Made by a program: the position numbers and the translations under genes. Of a stretch of 64,000 nucleotides of DNA, positions 1-10,000 are shown piece by piece. This DNA is from Janthinobacterium lividum (GTDB lineage Bacteria > Pseudomonadota > Gammaproteobacteria > Burkholderiales > Burkholderiaceae_D), in the NCBI RefSeq assembly GCF_034424625.1, contig NZ_CP139976.1:3162001-3226000 (forward strand), given 5' to 3'. The notes beneath the pieces were generated by a model. It saw nothing but the letters and a program-made list of their open reading frames with translations, was not told the DNA's origin and ran no database searches. Within the stretch, counting starts at the first letter, position 1. Every line of letters starts with the position of its first letter.

Positions 1-1815
1 CGCGGCTTTTCCATCGCCAGTTACCAGTACGACGGCATTCCCACCACGGTCGACAATGCCTACAACGTGGGTGACAGCACCCTGGACATGACGGCCTACG
101 ACAGGGTCGAGATCGTGCGCGGCGCCACGGGCTTGCTCACTGGCGCCGGGGAGCCGTCGGCCACCATCAACCTGGTGCGCAAGCGCGCGTCATCGAAGCA
201 GATGGCCGGGAATGCCGCCCTGAGCCTCGGTTCCTGGAACAATGCGCGCGCCAGCGCGGACCTGTCCACGCCCTTGAGCAGCGATGGCAAGGTGCGCGGC
301 AGAGTGGTGGCCAGCTACCAGGACAGCGAATCGTATGTGCACCTGTATCACGGCAGGAAAGCCATGGCCTACGCCACCGTGGAAGCGGACCTGGCGCCCG
401 GCAGCGTGCTGATCGCCGGCTATGAATACCAGGACAACCGCCCGCGCGGCGGCATGTATGGCGGCTTGCCGCTGTGGTATGCGGATGGCGAACGGGCCAC
501 CTTGCCCCGTTCCGCTACGACGGCGACCACCTGGAGCCGCTGGTTCAGCACCAGCCAGACGGCGTTCTTGCGCCTGGAGCAGGACCTGGGCAAGGGCTGG
601 AACCTGACGGCCATGCTGAATCACGGCTGGGGCAATTATTCGGCGGCCGAGCTTTTCGCCAATACCTGGCCGGACAAGGCCACGGGCCAGGGCGTGACGG
701 GCTACACCGGGTTTTACTCGGGCACGCGGCGCCAGGACAGCGTCGACGCCTATGTGCAAGGGCCGCTGCAGCTGCTGGGGCGCACGCACGATCTGGCGTT
801 CGGCGTTTCGGGCAGCAACCAGTTCTCCAGCAACCCGGGCATCTCGGGTGGCAGCGTCGATTACGGCAATTTCCATCAATGGCAGGGCGTGACGCCGGAG
901 CCGGACTGGAATGACCCGAATTTCTCGCGCTGGCAGCTGCTCGATACGGTGCAGCAGCGCGGCATCTACGGCACGGCGCGCTTTTCGCTGGCCGATCCCT
1001 TGAAACTGATCGTCGGCGCGCGCTACAGCCGCTACAAGGCGGACCATGTCGATGACTGGGGCGGCAGCTACGCCTATGCCAAGCATGCCGTCACGCCGTA
1101 TGCGGGCCTGGTGTGGGATATCGATGCGCAGCATGCGCTGTACACCAGCTATAGCAAGATCTTCAAGCCGCAGGGCTACCAGGACCGGTTCGGCCGCTAT
1201 CTGGATCCCGTACAGGGAAAGAATCTGGAGGCGGGCGTGAAGGGCGAGTATTTCGGCGGCCGATTGAATGCGGCGCTGGCCGTGTTCCGCATCGCGCAAG
1301 ATGGCCTGGCGCAGGAGGATACGGGCCATTTTGTCGGCAATTCGCTGACGCAGGCGTATTTCGCGGCATCGGGCACCACCAGCAAGGGCGTGGAGCTGGA
1401 TGTGTCGGGCGAGCTGGCGCAGGGCTGGAACGTCTCGGCCAGCGTGTCGCACGCGGCGGCCGAGGACAACAAGGGCGCGCGCCTGAACAGCTATGTGCCG
1501 CAGACCCTGGCGCGCGTGTTTTCCACATACCAGCTGCCTGGCGGCTTGCGGGCGTTATCGGTGGGCGGCGGCGTGAACTGGCAGAGCGGCGCCTACCGTG
1601 ACGCCACCGGGCCGACGGGCACGCAGCGCGTGGAGCAGGGCGGTTATGCCGTGGCCAGCCTGATGGCGAAATACGCGCTGTCGCGCCAGTTGTCGCTGCA
1701 GGCGAACGTCAACAACCTGTTCGACAAGCATTACTACAGCCAGCTTGGCATGTATAACCAGGCTTACTGGGGCGCCCCGCGCAACGCCAGCGTCACCCTG
1801 CGCTACATGTTCTGA
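1..1815 (+). CDS. TonB-dependent siderophore receptor, 5' truncated by window edge
   Basis: Outer-membrane receptor that takes up a ferric siderophore with energy from TonB. The frame is open from base 1, so the N-terminus (signal peptide, TonB box, start of plug) lies outside the window. The remaining 604 codons begin in the plug (RGFSIASYQYDGIPTT) and run through the plug hallmark YDRVEIVRGATGLLTGAGEP and NLVRKR, typical of the FhuE/FpvA/PupA branch. The C-terminus is a beta barrel with the NNLFDKHYY motif near the end and a terminal aromatic residue (YMF), as expected for BAM-assembled porins. The exact siderophore cannot be read from the sequence. Confidence 0.93.
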   Translation, partial: RGFSIASYQYDGIPTTVDNAYNVGDSTLDMTAYDRVEIVRGATGLLTGAGEPSATINLVRKRASSKQMAGNAALSLGSWNNARASADLSTPLSSDGKVRGRVVASYQDSESYVHLYHGRKAMAYATVEADLAPGSVLIAGYEYQDNRPRGGMYGGLPLWYADGERATLPRSATTATTWSRWFSTSQTAFLRLEQDLGKGWNLTAMLNHGWGNYSAAELFANTWPDKATGQGVTGYTGFYSGTRRQDSVDAYVQGPLQLLGRTHDLAFGVSGSNQFSSNPGISGGSVDYGNFHQWQGVTPEPDWNDPNFSRWQLLDTVQQRGIYGTARFSLADPLKLIVGARYSRYKADHVDDWGGSYAYAKHAVTPYAGLVWDIDAQHALYTSYSKIFKPQGYQDRFGRYLDPVQGKNLEAGVKGEYFGGRLNAALAVFRIAQDGLAQEDTGHFVGNSLTQAYFAASGTTSKGVELDVSGELAQGWNVSASVSHAAAEDNKGARLNSYVPQTLARVFSTYQLPGGLRALSVGGGVNWQSGAYRDATGPTGTQRVEQGGYAVASLMAKYALSRQLSLQANVNNLFDKHYYSQLGMYNQAYWGAPRNASVTLRYMF

Positions 1816-1819
1816 TGCA

Positions 1820-2197
1820 TCAGAGCGGCCAGACCTGCTTGGTGACGGCCACCGCGACGATGTAGGCGAATACCAGCACGGCGAGCGCGAAGGCTGCGCC
1901 GCGCACGGCCGGCGTCTTGCCGCGTTTTAGCGCGATGGTGCCCAGCACGATGTAAGCCACCAGCGCACACAGCTTGGCAGCCAGCCAGGGGTGGCTGCCC
2001 GGCGACTGGCCGCTCCACACGGCCAGCGTGATGGCGCTGGCCAGCAAGGCCGTGTCGACCAGGTGCGGCAGGATTTTTACCCAGCGTTGCTGCAAGGCTG
2101 GCGAGGCGCGCAGCATCCAGATGCCGCGCAAGAGGAAAAGAAAGCCGCTGGCGGCGGCGCATCCCATGTGGAAATGCTTGAGGCTCAGATAATCCAT
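1820..2197 (-). CDS. SirB2-family small integral membrane protein
   Basis: A 125-residue hydrophobic protein with about four membrane segments (roughly residues 10-28, 42-62, 68-87 and 99-118). The pattern resembles the SirB2 family, named after a Salmonella invasion regulator but with no defined biochemical role. It lies 4 bp from the end of the upstream receptor gene, tail to tail, so it is transcribed separately. The ATG at 2197 is the first in frame and has no clear ribosome binding site. Family assignment rests on length, topology and the N-terminal LKHFHMGCAAASGFLFLLRG pattern. Confidence 0.7.
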   Translation of the reverse strand: MDYLSLKHFHMGCAAASGFLFLLRGIWMLRASPALQQRWVKILPHLVDTALLASAITLAVWSGQSPGSHPWLAAKLCALVAYIVLGTIALKRGKTPAVRGAAFALAVLVFAYIVAVAVTKQVWPL

Positions 2198-2284
2198 GCG
2201 TGAGGTGGTGGGCGTTGATTGATGGTGGCGCCAGCATAGCCGCCTTTGGCGCGCCGCGCCATACGTCGTCGGGATGAGGCGCGA

Positions 2285-2740
2285 TCAGCGGCACCATTTC
2301 ACGTACACCAGCTCGGGGTCTCCCTCGTCGAGATGGTCGATCTGGCCGCTGCGCACGAAGCCCGCTCTGGCGAACAGCCGTTGCGCGGCCAGGTTGGACT
2401 GGTTCGTCGAGGTGAACAGCTTGCCTGTCTGGCACGCGGCTTCGGCGGCGGCCAGCAGGCGCAAGCCCACGCCGCGCCGCTGCTGTCCGGGAGCGACTAT
2501 CACCAGCGAGACGAAGCCGTAGCCGAAGAAGTCGTCGTGCGTGAGGACATAGCCGGCGACCTGGCCCGCCCGCATGGCCACCTGGCAGTGCCCCTTGCCT
2601 ACGGCGGCGCGCACGGCATCGCCCCGGCTGGCGTGCACCTGCGCATACGCGTCGCAGGCCAGCATGGCTGCCACATCGCCAGCCTGGGCCAGGCGGGTGA
2701 TGATGGGCTCTGTTTCGTGCCTGTCGTGTTTGTTCTGCAT
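2285..2740 (-). CDS. GNAT family N-acetyltransferase
   Basis: A 151-residue acetyltransferase of the Gcn5-related fold that would transfer an acetyl group from acetyl-CoA to an unknown small molecule or protein. The acetyl-CoA loop is visible as VAPGQQRRGVGLRLLAAAE, followed by the usual C-terminal segment NLAAQRLFARAGFVRSGQ. The open frame extends upstream to 2830, but the ATG at 2740 is preferred because AAGGAG sits just upstream of it. It is divergent from the narK1 promoter region. The substrate cannot be predicted. Confidence 0.85.
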   Translation of the reverse strand: MQNKHDRHETEPIITRLAQAGDVAAMLACDAYAQVHASRGDAVRAAVGKGHCQVAMRAGQVAGYVLTHDDFFGYGFVSLVIVAPGQQRRGVGLRLLAAAEAACQTGKLFTSTNQSNLAAQRLFARAGFVRSGQIDHLDEGDPELVYVKWCR

Positions 2741-2831
2741 GCCGCTCCTTTTTCTCCAGGCGCCGAGTGTGCCAAAAATAGCTGCGTTTGTAAAACACCC
2801 GCCATTCAGGCTAGGTCCATCCTCCGCCATC

Positions 2832-2850
2832 TAGTCACTTTTGCCGATAC
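2832..2850 (+). promoter_or_regulatory. Motif shared with the nnrS upstream region
   Basis: CTAGTCACTTTTGCCGATA lies 117 bases before the chosen narK1 start. It matches CTAGTTCTTTTTGCCGATA at 18180-18198 before nnrS at 16 of 19 positions. A weaker relative, CTTCTTGCCAATAC, lies at 6901-6914 before narG. No canonical FNR box is present here. Its role as a site for NarL or another nitrate/NO regulator is inference. Confidence 0.4.
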
Positions 2851-2966
2851 GGCTATCCAGATTGCCTTTCCAGAATCACCCTGTGGCCGATAGTGCCTTT
2901 CCCCTCTGCCACGTAAGCTGGTCGGGACGGCTGGCCAGACGGCCAGTGCATTCATGGAGAAACATC

Positions 2967-4268
2967 GTGGCTACCCTAGATGGCACTAAGAACAACAGTA
3001 GTAACAAGGCAGTCGAACCCGGCATGCGGCGCAAGCAGGCGTCCGTGCTGATTAGCAGCACCTTCGCGTTTACCATCTGCTTTGCAGTCTGGATGATGTT
3101 TGCCGTACTGGGCATCCCCATCAAGACCAGCCTGGGTTTGACTGAAACACAATTCGGCCTGCTGGCCGCCATGCCCGTGCTGACGGGCTCCCTCGTGCGC
3201 GTGCCGCTGGGCATCTGGACGGACAAATACGGCGGACGCCGCGTCTTCTTCTGGCTGATGCTGGCCAGCGTGGTGCCGATCTACCTGATCTCCTACGCCA
3301 CCGCCTACTGGCATTTCCTCGTGCTGGGCATGTTCGTCGGCCTGGCGGGCGGCTCGTTTTCCGTCGGCACGCCGTACGTGGCGCGCTGGTATGAAAAGGA
3401 GCGCCGCGGCCTGGCGATGGGCATCTTCGGCGCCGGCAACTCCGGTTCCGCGCTGACCAAGTTCGTCGCGCCGGGTATCGTCGCCGCCTTCGGCTGGCAA
3501 ATGCTGCCCAAGGTGTATGCGGTGGCCATGCTGGCCACGGCCATCATCTTCTGGCTGTTTTCGTACACGGACAAATCGCATCTGGCGCCATCGGGCGAGA
3601 GCTTTTCGGCGCAGATGAAGGTGCTGAAGGATCCCCGCGTGTGGCGCTACTGCCAGTACTACTCGGTGGTGTTTGGCGGCTATGTGGCGCTGGCGCTGTG
3701 GATGACCAAGTACTACGTGGCCGAATACGGCTTCGACCTGAAGCACGCGGCGCTGCTGGCCGCGTGCTTCTCGCTGCCGGGCGGCGTGCTGCGCGCCGTG
3801 GGCGGCTGGATCTCCGACAAATACGGTGCGGCGAAAGTCACCTGGGCCGTGATGTGGGTGTGCTGGGTGTGCTTCTTCCTGCTGTCGTATCCGCAAACGC
3901 AGATGGTCGTGGAAACCGTCACGGGTCCGATGGCTTTCCATATCGGCCTGTCGCCGCTGTGGTTCACCGTGCTGCTGTTCATCGTCGGCATCGCCATGGC
4001 CGTGGGCAAGGCGTCCGTCTTCAAGTTCATCGGCGATGATTTTTCCGACAATATCGGCGCCGTCTCGGGCGTGGTAGGCCTGGCCGGCGGCCTGGGAGGC
4101 TTCATCCTGCCCGTGATGTTCGGCGCCCTGGTGGACTTTACCGGCGTGCGTTCGAGCTCCTTCATGCTCCTGTACGGCACCGTCTGCGTTTCCCTCGTCT
4201 GGATGCATTTCTCGTTCAAGCCGCTGCGCGCGGCCACTATCAATCAACCTGCAGGAGCTAAAGCATGA
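2967..4268 (+). CDS. narK1: Nitrate/nitrite transporter, NarK1 type
   Basis: Major-facilitator transporter of the nitrate-nitrite-porter family, 433 residues, about 12 membrane helices. NarK1-type members are thought to work as nitrate/proton symporters. The family signatures are visible: the first nitrate motif region GLAGGSFSVGTPYVARWYEK and the second GAVSGVVGLAGGLGGFILP. The sugar-porter-like DKYGGRR loop follows helix 2. The frame is open from 2841, but the GTG at 2967 has GGAG 8 bases upstream and gives a usual N-terminus; an ATG at 3024 is the alternative. It overlaps the second transporter gene by 4 bases (ATGA), so the two are translationally coupled and probably act as a pair. Confidence 0.93.
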   Translation: MATLDGTKNNSSNKAVEPGMRRKQASVLISSTFAFTICFAVWMMFAVLGIPIKTSLGLTETQFGLLAAMPVLTGSLVRVPLGIWTDKYGGRRVFFWLMLASVVPIYLISYATAYWHFLVLGMFVGLAGGSFSVGTPYVARWYEKERRGLAMGIFGAGNSGSALTKFVAPGIVAAFGWQMLPKVYAVAMLATAIIFWLFSYTDKSHLAPSGESFSAQMKVLKDPRVWRYCQYYSVVFGGYVALALWMTKYYVAEYGFDLKHAALLAACFSLPGGVLRAVGGWISDKYGAAKVTWAVMWVCWVCFFLLSYPQTQMVVETVTGPMAFHIGLSPLWFTVLLFIVGIAMAVGKASVFKFIGDDFSDNIGAVSGVVGLAGGLGGFILPVMFGALVDFTGVRSSSFMLLYGTVCVSLVWMHFSFKPLRAATINQPAGAKA

Positions 4269-5662
4269 GCCGCTACATGATCAATACGTGGGAGCCGGAA
4301 ACCCCGAGCTTCTGGCAAAACACGGGCAAGGCCACGGCCGCGCGCAATCTGTGGATATCGATTCCCGCGCTGCTGCTGGCATTCGCCGTGTGGATGGTGT
4401 GGAGCGTGGTGGTGGTCAACCTGCCCAACATCGGCTTCACCTACAGTAACAACCAGCTGTTCTGGCTGACGGCCTTGCCGGGCCTGTCCGGCGCCACCTT
4501 GCGCATCTTTTATTCGTTCATGGTGCCGATCTTCGGCGGCCGCCGCTGGACGGCCATTTCCACTGGCTCGCTCCTGATTCCCGCCATCGGTATCGGCCTG
4601 GCCGTGCAGGACGTGAACACGGGCTATCCGACCATGCTGATCCTGGCGCTGCTGTGCGGCTTCGGCGGCGGCAATTTCGCCTCGTCGATGGCCAACATCA
4701 GCTTTTTCTATCCCAAGGCCAGCAAGGGCTTCGCGCTGGGCATGAATGCGGGCCTGGGCAACCTGGGCGTGTCGGTGGTGCAGTTCGTCGTGCCGCTGGT
4801 GATCACGTTCGCCGTCTTCGGCGCCTGGGGCGGCGATTCGCTCACCTGGGTCAAGAATGGCGTGAGCAAGGACATGTGGCTGCAGAACGCGGGCTTCATC
4901 TGGGTGCCGTTCATCGCCTTGAGCACCTTGCTGGCCTGGTTCGGCATGAATGACCTGGCGTCGGCGAAGGCTTCGTTTTCCGAGCAGGCCGTGATCTTCA
5001 AGCGCAAGCACAACTGGCTCATGTGCTGGCTGTACACGGGCACCTTCGGCTCCTTCATCGGTTATTCGGCCGCCTTTCCGCTGCTGATCAAGATCCAGTT
5101 CCCCGACGTGAATCCGCTCGATTATGCCTTCCTCGGCCCCCTGGTCGGTGCGCTGGCGCGCGTGGCCGGCGGCGTGATTTCCGATAAACTGGGCGGCGCC
5201 CGCGTCACCCAGTGGTCGTTCCTGCTGATGATCGGCGCCGTGCTGGGCGTGCTGTACTTCATGCCGCAAGCGGGCGAAGGTGTGCACACTGCGGGCAGCT
5301 TCAATGGTTTCTTCTGGATGTTCATGCTGCTGTTCGCCGGCACGGGCGTTGGCAATGCGTCGACCTTCCGCATGATCCCCGTGATCTTCCTGACGGAGCA
5401 CCAGCGCGCGGCCGCCGGCAAGGGCAAGGCGGAGCAGGAGCAAGCCATCGTCGACGCCAACAAGGAAGGCGCGGCCGTCCTGGGCTTTACGTCGGCCGTG
5501 GCCGCGTATGGCGCCTTCTTCATCCCGAAAAGCTATGGCACCTCGATTGCGCTGACGGGCAGCCCCGACGCGGCCTTGTGGTGCTTCATCGGCTTTTATG
5601 TGAGCTGCATCGCGATCACCTGGTGGTGCTATGCGCGCAAGAATGCGCCGATGCCTTGCTAG
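4265..5662 (+). CDS. narK2: Nitrate/nitrite antiporter, NarK2 type
   Basis: Second nitrate-nitrite-porter protein, 465 residues. NarK2-type members are associated with nitrate/nitrite exchange during nitrate respiration. The nitrate signature GFGGGNFASSMANISFFYPK is near residue 137, and GAAVLGFTSAVAAYGAFFIP forms the second. A longer loop with basic residues (GKGKAEQEQ, near residue 385) precedes the second motif, as in other NarK2 proteins. The ATG overlaps the narK1 stop and has GGAG upstream. Pairing of the two transporter types directly before narGHJI is common in denitrifying proteobacteria and supports the assignment. Confidence 0.95.
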   Translation: MSRYMINTWEPETPSFWQNTGKATAARNLWISIPALLLAFAVWMVWSVVVVNLPNIGFTYSNNQLFWLTALPGLSGATLRIFYSFMVPIFGGRRWTAISTGSLLIPAIGIGLAVQDVNTGYPTMLILALLCGFGGGNFASSMANISFFYPKASKGFALGMNAGLGNLGVSVVQFVVPLVITFAVFGAWGGDSLTWVKNGVSKDMWLQNAGFIWVPFIALSTLLAWFGMNDLASAKASFSEQAVIFKRKHNWLMCWLYTGTFGSFIGYSAAFPLLIKIQFPDVNPLDYAFLGPLVGALARVAGGVISDKLGGARVTQWSFLLMIGAVLGVLYFMPQAGEGVHTAGSFNGFFWMFMLLFAGTGVGNASTFRMIPVIFLTEHQRAAAGKGKAEQEQAIVDANKEGAAVLGFTSAVAAYGAFFIPKSYGTSIALTGSPDAALWCFIGFYVSCIAITWWCYARKNAPMPC

Positions 5663-5725
5663 TTGGCGTCAGAACGCCTGGCAAGTCCTGCTTGCCGGGC
5701 GCCGTATAGAGTATTCGAGGTAGTC

Positions 5726-6421
5726 ATGGAAGAACTGGAAAAATTTGTCAACGGCTTCAGCCTGTTTCAGCAGCAGTACTTCAGCGAACCGCAAACCTTG
5801 TACGACAGCCTGCGCGACGGGCAGCGGCCCTCGACCTTGCTGATCGGCTGCTGCGATTCGCGCGTCGATCCCATGCTGCTGACGGGCAGCGACCCGGGCG
5901 ACATGTTCGTCGTGCGTAATATCGCCAACCTGGTGCCACCGTGCACGCCCGACGCGCCGCCCGGCGTCAGCTCGGCCATCGAGTTCGCCGTCTGCAAGCT
6001 GGAAGTGGCCAGGGTCATCGTGCTCGGACATGCGCGCTGCGGCGGCATCCGCGCGCTGCTGGAACCGCAGCCGCGCACGGAAGGCCAGGAAACGGACTTC
6101 GTGGGACAGTGGATGCGCATCGCCGAACCGGTGGCGCAAAGGGTGCGGCGCGAGCTGGCGCACCGCTCGTCGGCGGAACAGCACCACGCGTGCGAGCTGG
6201 CCAGCATCCTGCAGTCGCTGGACAACCTGCTCACCTACCCGTGGCTGAAGCGGCGGGTGGAGCAGGGGGTGTTGAAGCTGCATGGATGGTATTTCGACAT
6301 CGACAGCGGGGCCCTGATGGCATATTCGGCGCGCCAGCAGCAGTTTTTGCCGCTGGTCTGCCCGATCGAACGGGCGCGTCATCTGCACGAGCGCCCTTGG
6401 CCGGATTCAGCTAAAACGTAA
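5726..6421 (+). CDS. Beta-class carbonic anhydrase
   Basis: Zinc enzyme interconverting CO2 and bicarbonate, 231 residues. Zinc ligands and catalytic pair are visible: CCDSRVD (Cys plus the Asp-Arg dyad) and HARCGG (His and Cys). FVVRNIANLVPP and the GVSSAIEFAV segment are also family-typical. The start at 5726 is preferred over an upstream in-frame codon at 5663 because GAGG precedes it. It lies 63 bases after narK2 in the same direction and before narG, so it may be co-transcribed with the transporters. Its last 15 bases overlap the end of the convergent gene at 6407. Confidence 0.95.
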   Translation: MEELEKFVNGFSLFQQQYFSEPQTLYDSLRDGQRPSTLLIGCCDSRVDPMLLTGSDPGDMFVVRNIANLVPPCTPDAPPGVSSAIEFAVCKLEVARVIVLGHARCGGIRALLEPQPRTEGQETDFVGQWMRIAEPVAQRVRRELAHRSSAEQHHACELASILQSLDNLLTYPWLKRRVEQGVLKLHGWYFDIDSGALMAYSARQQQFLPLVCPIERARHLHERPWPDSAKT

Positions 6422-6778
6422 CAAATCCCCGCTGCGGTCAAACGCCAGCAGGCTGTCGATGCGGCCTTGCTCGATGGCCGTCACCATGGCGCGCAGGGGC
6501 GCCTCGCATTCCTGCGCCGCGGGCGGCTGGCCGTCCTGGCCCGCCAGTCCCGCCACGAAGACCACGTCCCAGTGCGTCTGCATCTGTTTCGACTCCTCTT
6601 TCAATGTCTCGAAGCTGTCCAGTTCCTCGGGCAGCTTGTCGGCGCACATCACGGGCGTGAGGGACTTGCCCTGGCCGCCAGGCTGGGCCTGCGCCTGGGT
6701 AAAGGTGAACAGCAGGCGTTGCGGCTGCTCCTGGTTGCGGGCGCTGCGCAGCAGGCTGGCGTAATCGGTAATCGGCAT
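6407..6778 (-). CDS. Conserved hypothetical protein
   Basis: A 123-residue soluble protein that I cannot assign to a known enzyme. From memory, relatives in Burkholderiales are often labelled ribonucleotide reductase subunit alpha; nothing here resembles that enzyme, so the label looks like a propagated error. The start at 6778 (MPITDYASLL) is preferred to the open-frame start at 6847 because AAAGAG precedes it. The protein has an Arg/Gln-rich N-terminal part (EQPQRLLFTFTQ) and an acidic centre (PEELDSFETLKEE). It is convergent with the carbonic anhydrase gene (15-base overlap) and divergent from narG. Confidence 0.7.
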   Translation of the reverse strand: MPITDYASLLRSARNQEQPQRLLFTFTQAQAQPGGQGKSLTPVMCADKLPEELDSFETLKEESKQMQTHWDVVFVAGLAGQDGQPPAAQECEAPLRAMVTAIEQGRIDSLLAFDRSGDLLRFS

Positions 6779-6900
6779 GGTGCTCTTTCTCTGGGTTGAA
6801 CGATGACGACAGGTATACCGCAGCGCCGCCTTGCCGCCCATAGGCAATAGTGACTATCCGGGTGACTACCCGTCTATGCATTCCTGGTGCCGGAAACCGA

Positions 6901-6914
6901 CTTCTTGCCAATAC
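6901..6914 (+). promoter_or_regulatory. Weak copy of the narK1/nnrS upstream motif, before narG
   Basis: CTTCTTGCCAATAC, 110 bases upstream of narG, resembles the CTTTTGCCGATAC core found before narK1 (12 of 16 positions over the extended alignment). The 245-base region 6779-7023 must hold the narG promoter. I see no exact FNR box in it. A pair of half-similar elements, ACTATCCG at 6853-6860 and ACTACCCG at 6865-6872, could be NarL heptamers but match the consensus imperfectly. Confidence 0.25.
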
Positions 6915-7023
6915 CGCCGGGCACGTCACATCGATAGACTGTTTGTATCGACGCTTGAGCCATCCTGCTTGCAGCGTTTTTTAAGACCTGGCGCCGCTGT
7001 CCGCGGCGCAATGTGGAGGTAGC

Positions 7024-10000
7024 ATGAGTCACTTTCTGGACCGCCTGAAATTTTTTAGCAAGCCCGCCGAGCCGTTTTCAAACGGCCACGGCACCGTGGT
7101 CGATGAAGACCGTACCTGGGAAAACGCCTACCGCCAGCGCTGGCAGCACGACAAGATCGTGCGCTCCACGCATGGTGTGAACTGCACCGGTTCATGCAGC
7201 TGGAAGGTATACGTCAAGAATGGCCTGATCACCTGGGAAACCCAGCAAACCGATTATCCGCGCACGCGGCCTGACTTGCCGAACCACGAACCGCGCGGCT
7301 GCCCGCGCGGCGCCAGCTATTCCTGGTACGTGTATTCGGCGCAGCGCGTGAAATACCCGATGGTGCGCGGCCGCCTGATGGAAATGTGGCGCGAAGCGCG
7401 CAAGACCATGGACCCCGTCACGGCCTGGGACTGGATCAGCCAGGATCCCGTGCGCTCGCAGCAGTACAAGTCCATCCGCGGCCTGGGCGGCTTCGTGCGC
7501 GCCACCTGGGACGAATCGAATGAAATCATCGCCGCCGCGAATGCGCTGACGATCAAGAAATACGGCCCGGACCGCGTCGTCGGCTTTTCGCCGATTCCCG
7601 CCATGTCCATGGTCAGCTATGCCTCCGGCACGCGCTACCTGTCACTGATCGGCGGCGTGGCCCTGAGCTTCTATGACTGGTACTGCGACTTGCCGCCCGC
7701 CAGCCCGCAAGTGTGGGGCGAGCAGACGGACGTGCCGGAATCGGCCGACTGGTACAACTCGACCTATCTGATGGTGTGGGGCTCGAACGTGCCGATGACG
7801 CGCACGCCCGACGCCCACTTCTACACGGAAGTGCGCTACAAGGGCACGAAAACCGTGGCCATCTCGCCCGACTACGGCGAAATGGTGAAATTCGGCGACA
7901 TCTGGCTGGCGCCGAAGCAGGGCACGGATGCCGCGCTGGCGCTGGCCATGGGCCACGTCATCCTCAAGGAATTCCACTCGGAAGGGCAGAGCGCCTACTT
8001 CCGCGACTATGCGCGCCAGTACACGGACTTCCCCATGCTGGTGCTGCTCAAGGAGCATAACGGCACCCTGGTGCCCGACTACTTCCTGCGCGCTTCGCAC
8101 CTGGACAACAACCTCGACGAAACCAACAATCCGGAATGGAAAACCCTCGTCATCGATGAAACCACGGGCGCCATCACGGCGCCGGCAGGCTCCATCGGCT
8201 TCCGCTGGGGCGAATCGGGCAAGTGGAACCTGGAGCAAAAAGCGGGCGGCAGCGGCGAACCTATCGTGCCGATGCTCTCCATGATCAACGACAGCGATGC
8301 CGTCACGGAAGTGGGCTTTGCCTACTTCGGCGGCAAGGATGCGTCCGACATGCTGCTGCGCAAGGTGCCGGTGAAAACCATCCGCCTGGCCGACGGCACG
8401 ACGGGCCTGGTCACCACCGTGTTCGACCTGACCCTGGCCAACTATGGCATCGACCGTGGCCTCGGCGGCGAAAACGTGGCGGAAAGCTATGACGACGACG
8501 TGCCGTACACCCCCGCCTGGCAGGAGAAGCACACGGGCGTGAAACGCGCCGACGTCATCACCGTGGCGCGCCAGTTCGCGGAAAACGCGGACCAGACGCG
8601 CGGCAAGAGCATGGTCATCGTGGGCGCCGGCCTGAATCACTGGTACCACATGGACATGACGTACCGCGGCATCATCAACATGCTGATGATGTGCGGCTGT
8701 ATCGGCCAGTCGGGCGGCGGCTGGGCCCATTACGTGGGCCAGGAAAAACTGCGTCCGCAAACGGGTTGGACGCCTTTGGCCTTCGCCCAGGACTGGGTGC
8801 GTCCGATGCGCCAGATGAATGGCACCTCGTTCTTCTATGCCCACACGAGCCAGTGGCGCCATGAAAAGCTGGAAACGGGCGATATCGCCTCGCCATCGGC
8901 GGCCGGCGGCACGGGCGACCTGACCCTGCTCGACTACAACGCCAAGGCCGAGCGCATGGGCTGGCTGCCATCGGCGCCGCAGCTGCAGACCAATCCGCTG
9001 GAAGTGGCCAAGGCCGCCAAGGCGGCGGGGCAGGCGCCGGCCGCATATGCGCTCGACCAGATCAAGGCGGGCCAGCTGCAGTTCTCGTGCGACGACCCGG
9101 ACAACCCGGCCAACTTCCCGCGCAATATGTTTGTCTGGCGTTCGAATATCCTCGGTAGCTCGGGCAAGGGCCACGAGTACTTCCTGAAATACCTGCTCGG
9201 CACGCAGAACGGCTTGCTCAGCGACGAAGACGACTGCATCACGCCGAAGCAGGTGAAAGTGCGTCCTGCCGCCGAAGGCAAGCTCGATCTGCTGGTGGTG
9301 CTGGACTTCCGCATGTCGACCACCTGCCTGTATGGCGACGTGGTGCTGCCGACGGCCACCTGGTACGAAAAGGATGATCTGAATACCTCGGACATGCATC
9401 CGTTCATCCACCCGCTGTCGGAAGCCGTGCAGCCCTTGTGGCAATCGAAGTCGGACTGGGAAATCTACAAGGGCATCGCCGAGAAATTCTCGGAAATCGG
9501 CGGCGAGCTGCTGGGCACCCAGCAAGACATCATCCTCACGCCGCTGATGCACGACACCCCGGGCGAACTGGGCCAGCCTTTCGATCCCAAGGATTGGCGC
9601 GCCGGCGAATGCGATGCCATTCCCGGCAAGACCATGCCGAACATGACGGTGGTCGAGCGCAATTACCGCGACGTGTACAAGAAGTTCACCTCGATCGGCC
9701 CGCTGCTGGAAACCATCGGCAACGGCGGCAAGGGCATTTCCTGGAAAACGGGGCATGAAGTCGAGGTACTGCGCGGCGTCAACCGCACGGTGCTCGAAGA
9801 AGGCGTCTCCAAGGGCCAGCCGCGCCTCGATACGGCCATCGACGCGGCCGAGATGATTTTGTCGCTGGCGCCGGAAACGAATGGCCACGTGGCCGTCAAG
9901 GCCTGGGCCGCGCTGTCCGCCATCACGGGACGCGAGCATACGCACCTGGCGCTGCCGCGCGAGCATGACAGCATCCGCTTCCGCGACGTGCAGGCGCAGC

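Noticed and set aside
6851..6876. Tandem ACTATCCG / ACTACCCG elements as NarL heptamers
   Set aside because: They differ from the TACYYMT consensus and are in direct rather than the usual inverted arrangement; too weak to annotate as sites.
6779..7023. Possible FNR box in the narG promoter region
   Set aside because: No TTGAT-N4-ATCAA or close variant was found on either strand; TTGAGCCATCC near 6955 lacks the second half.
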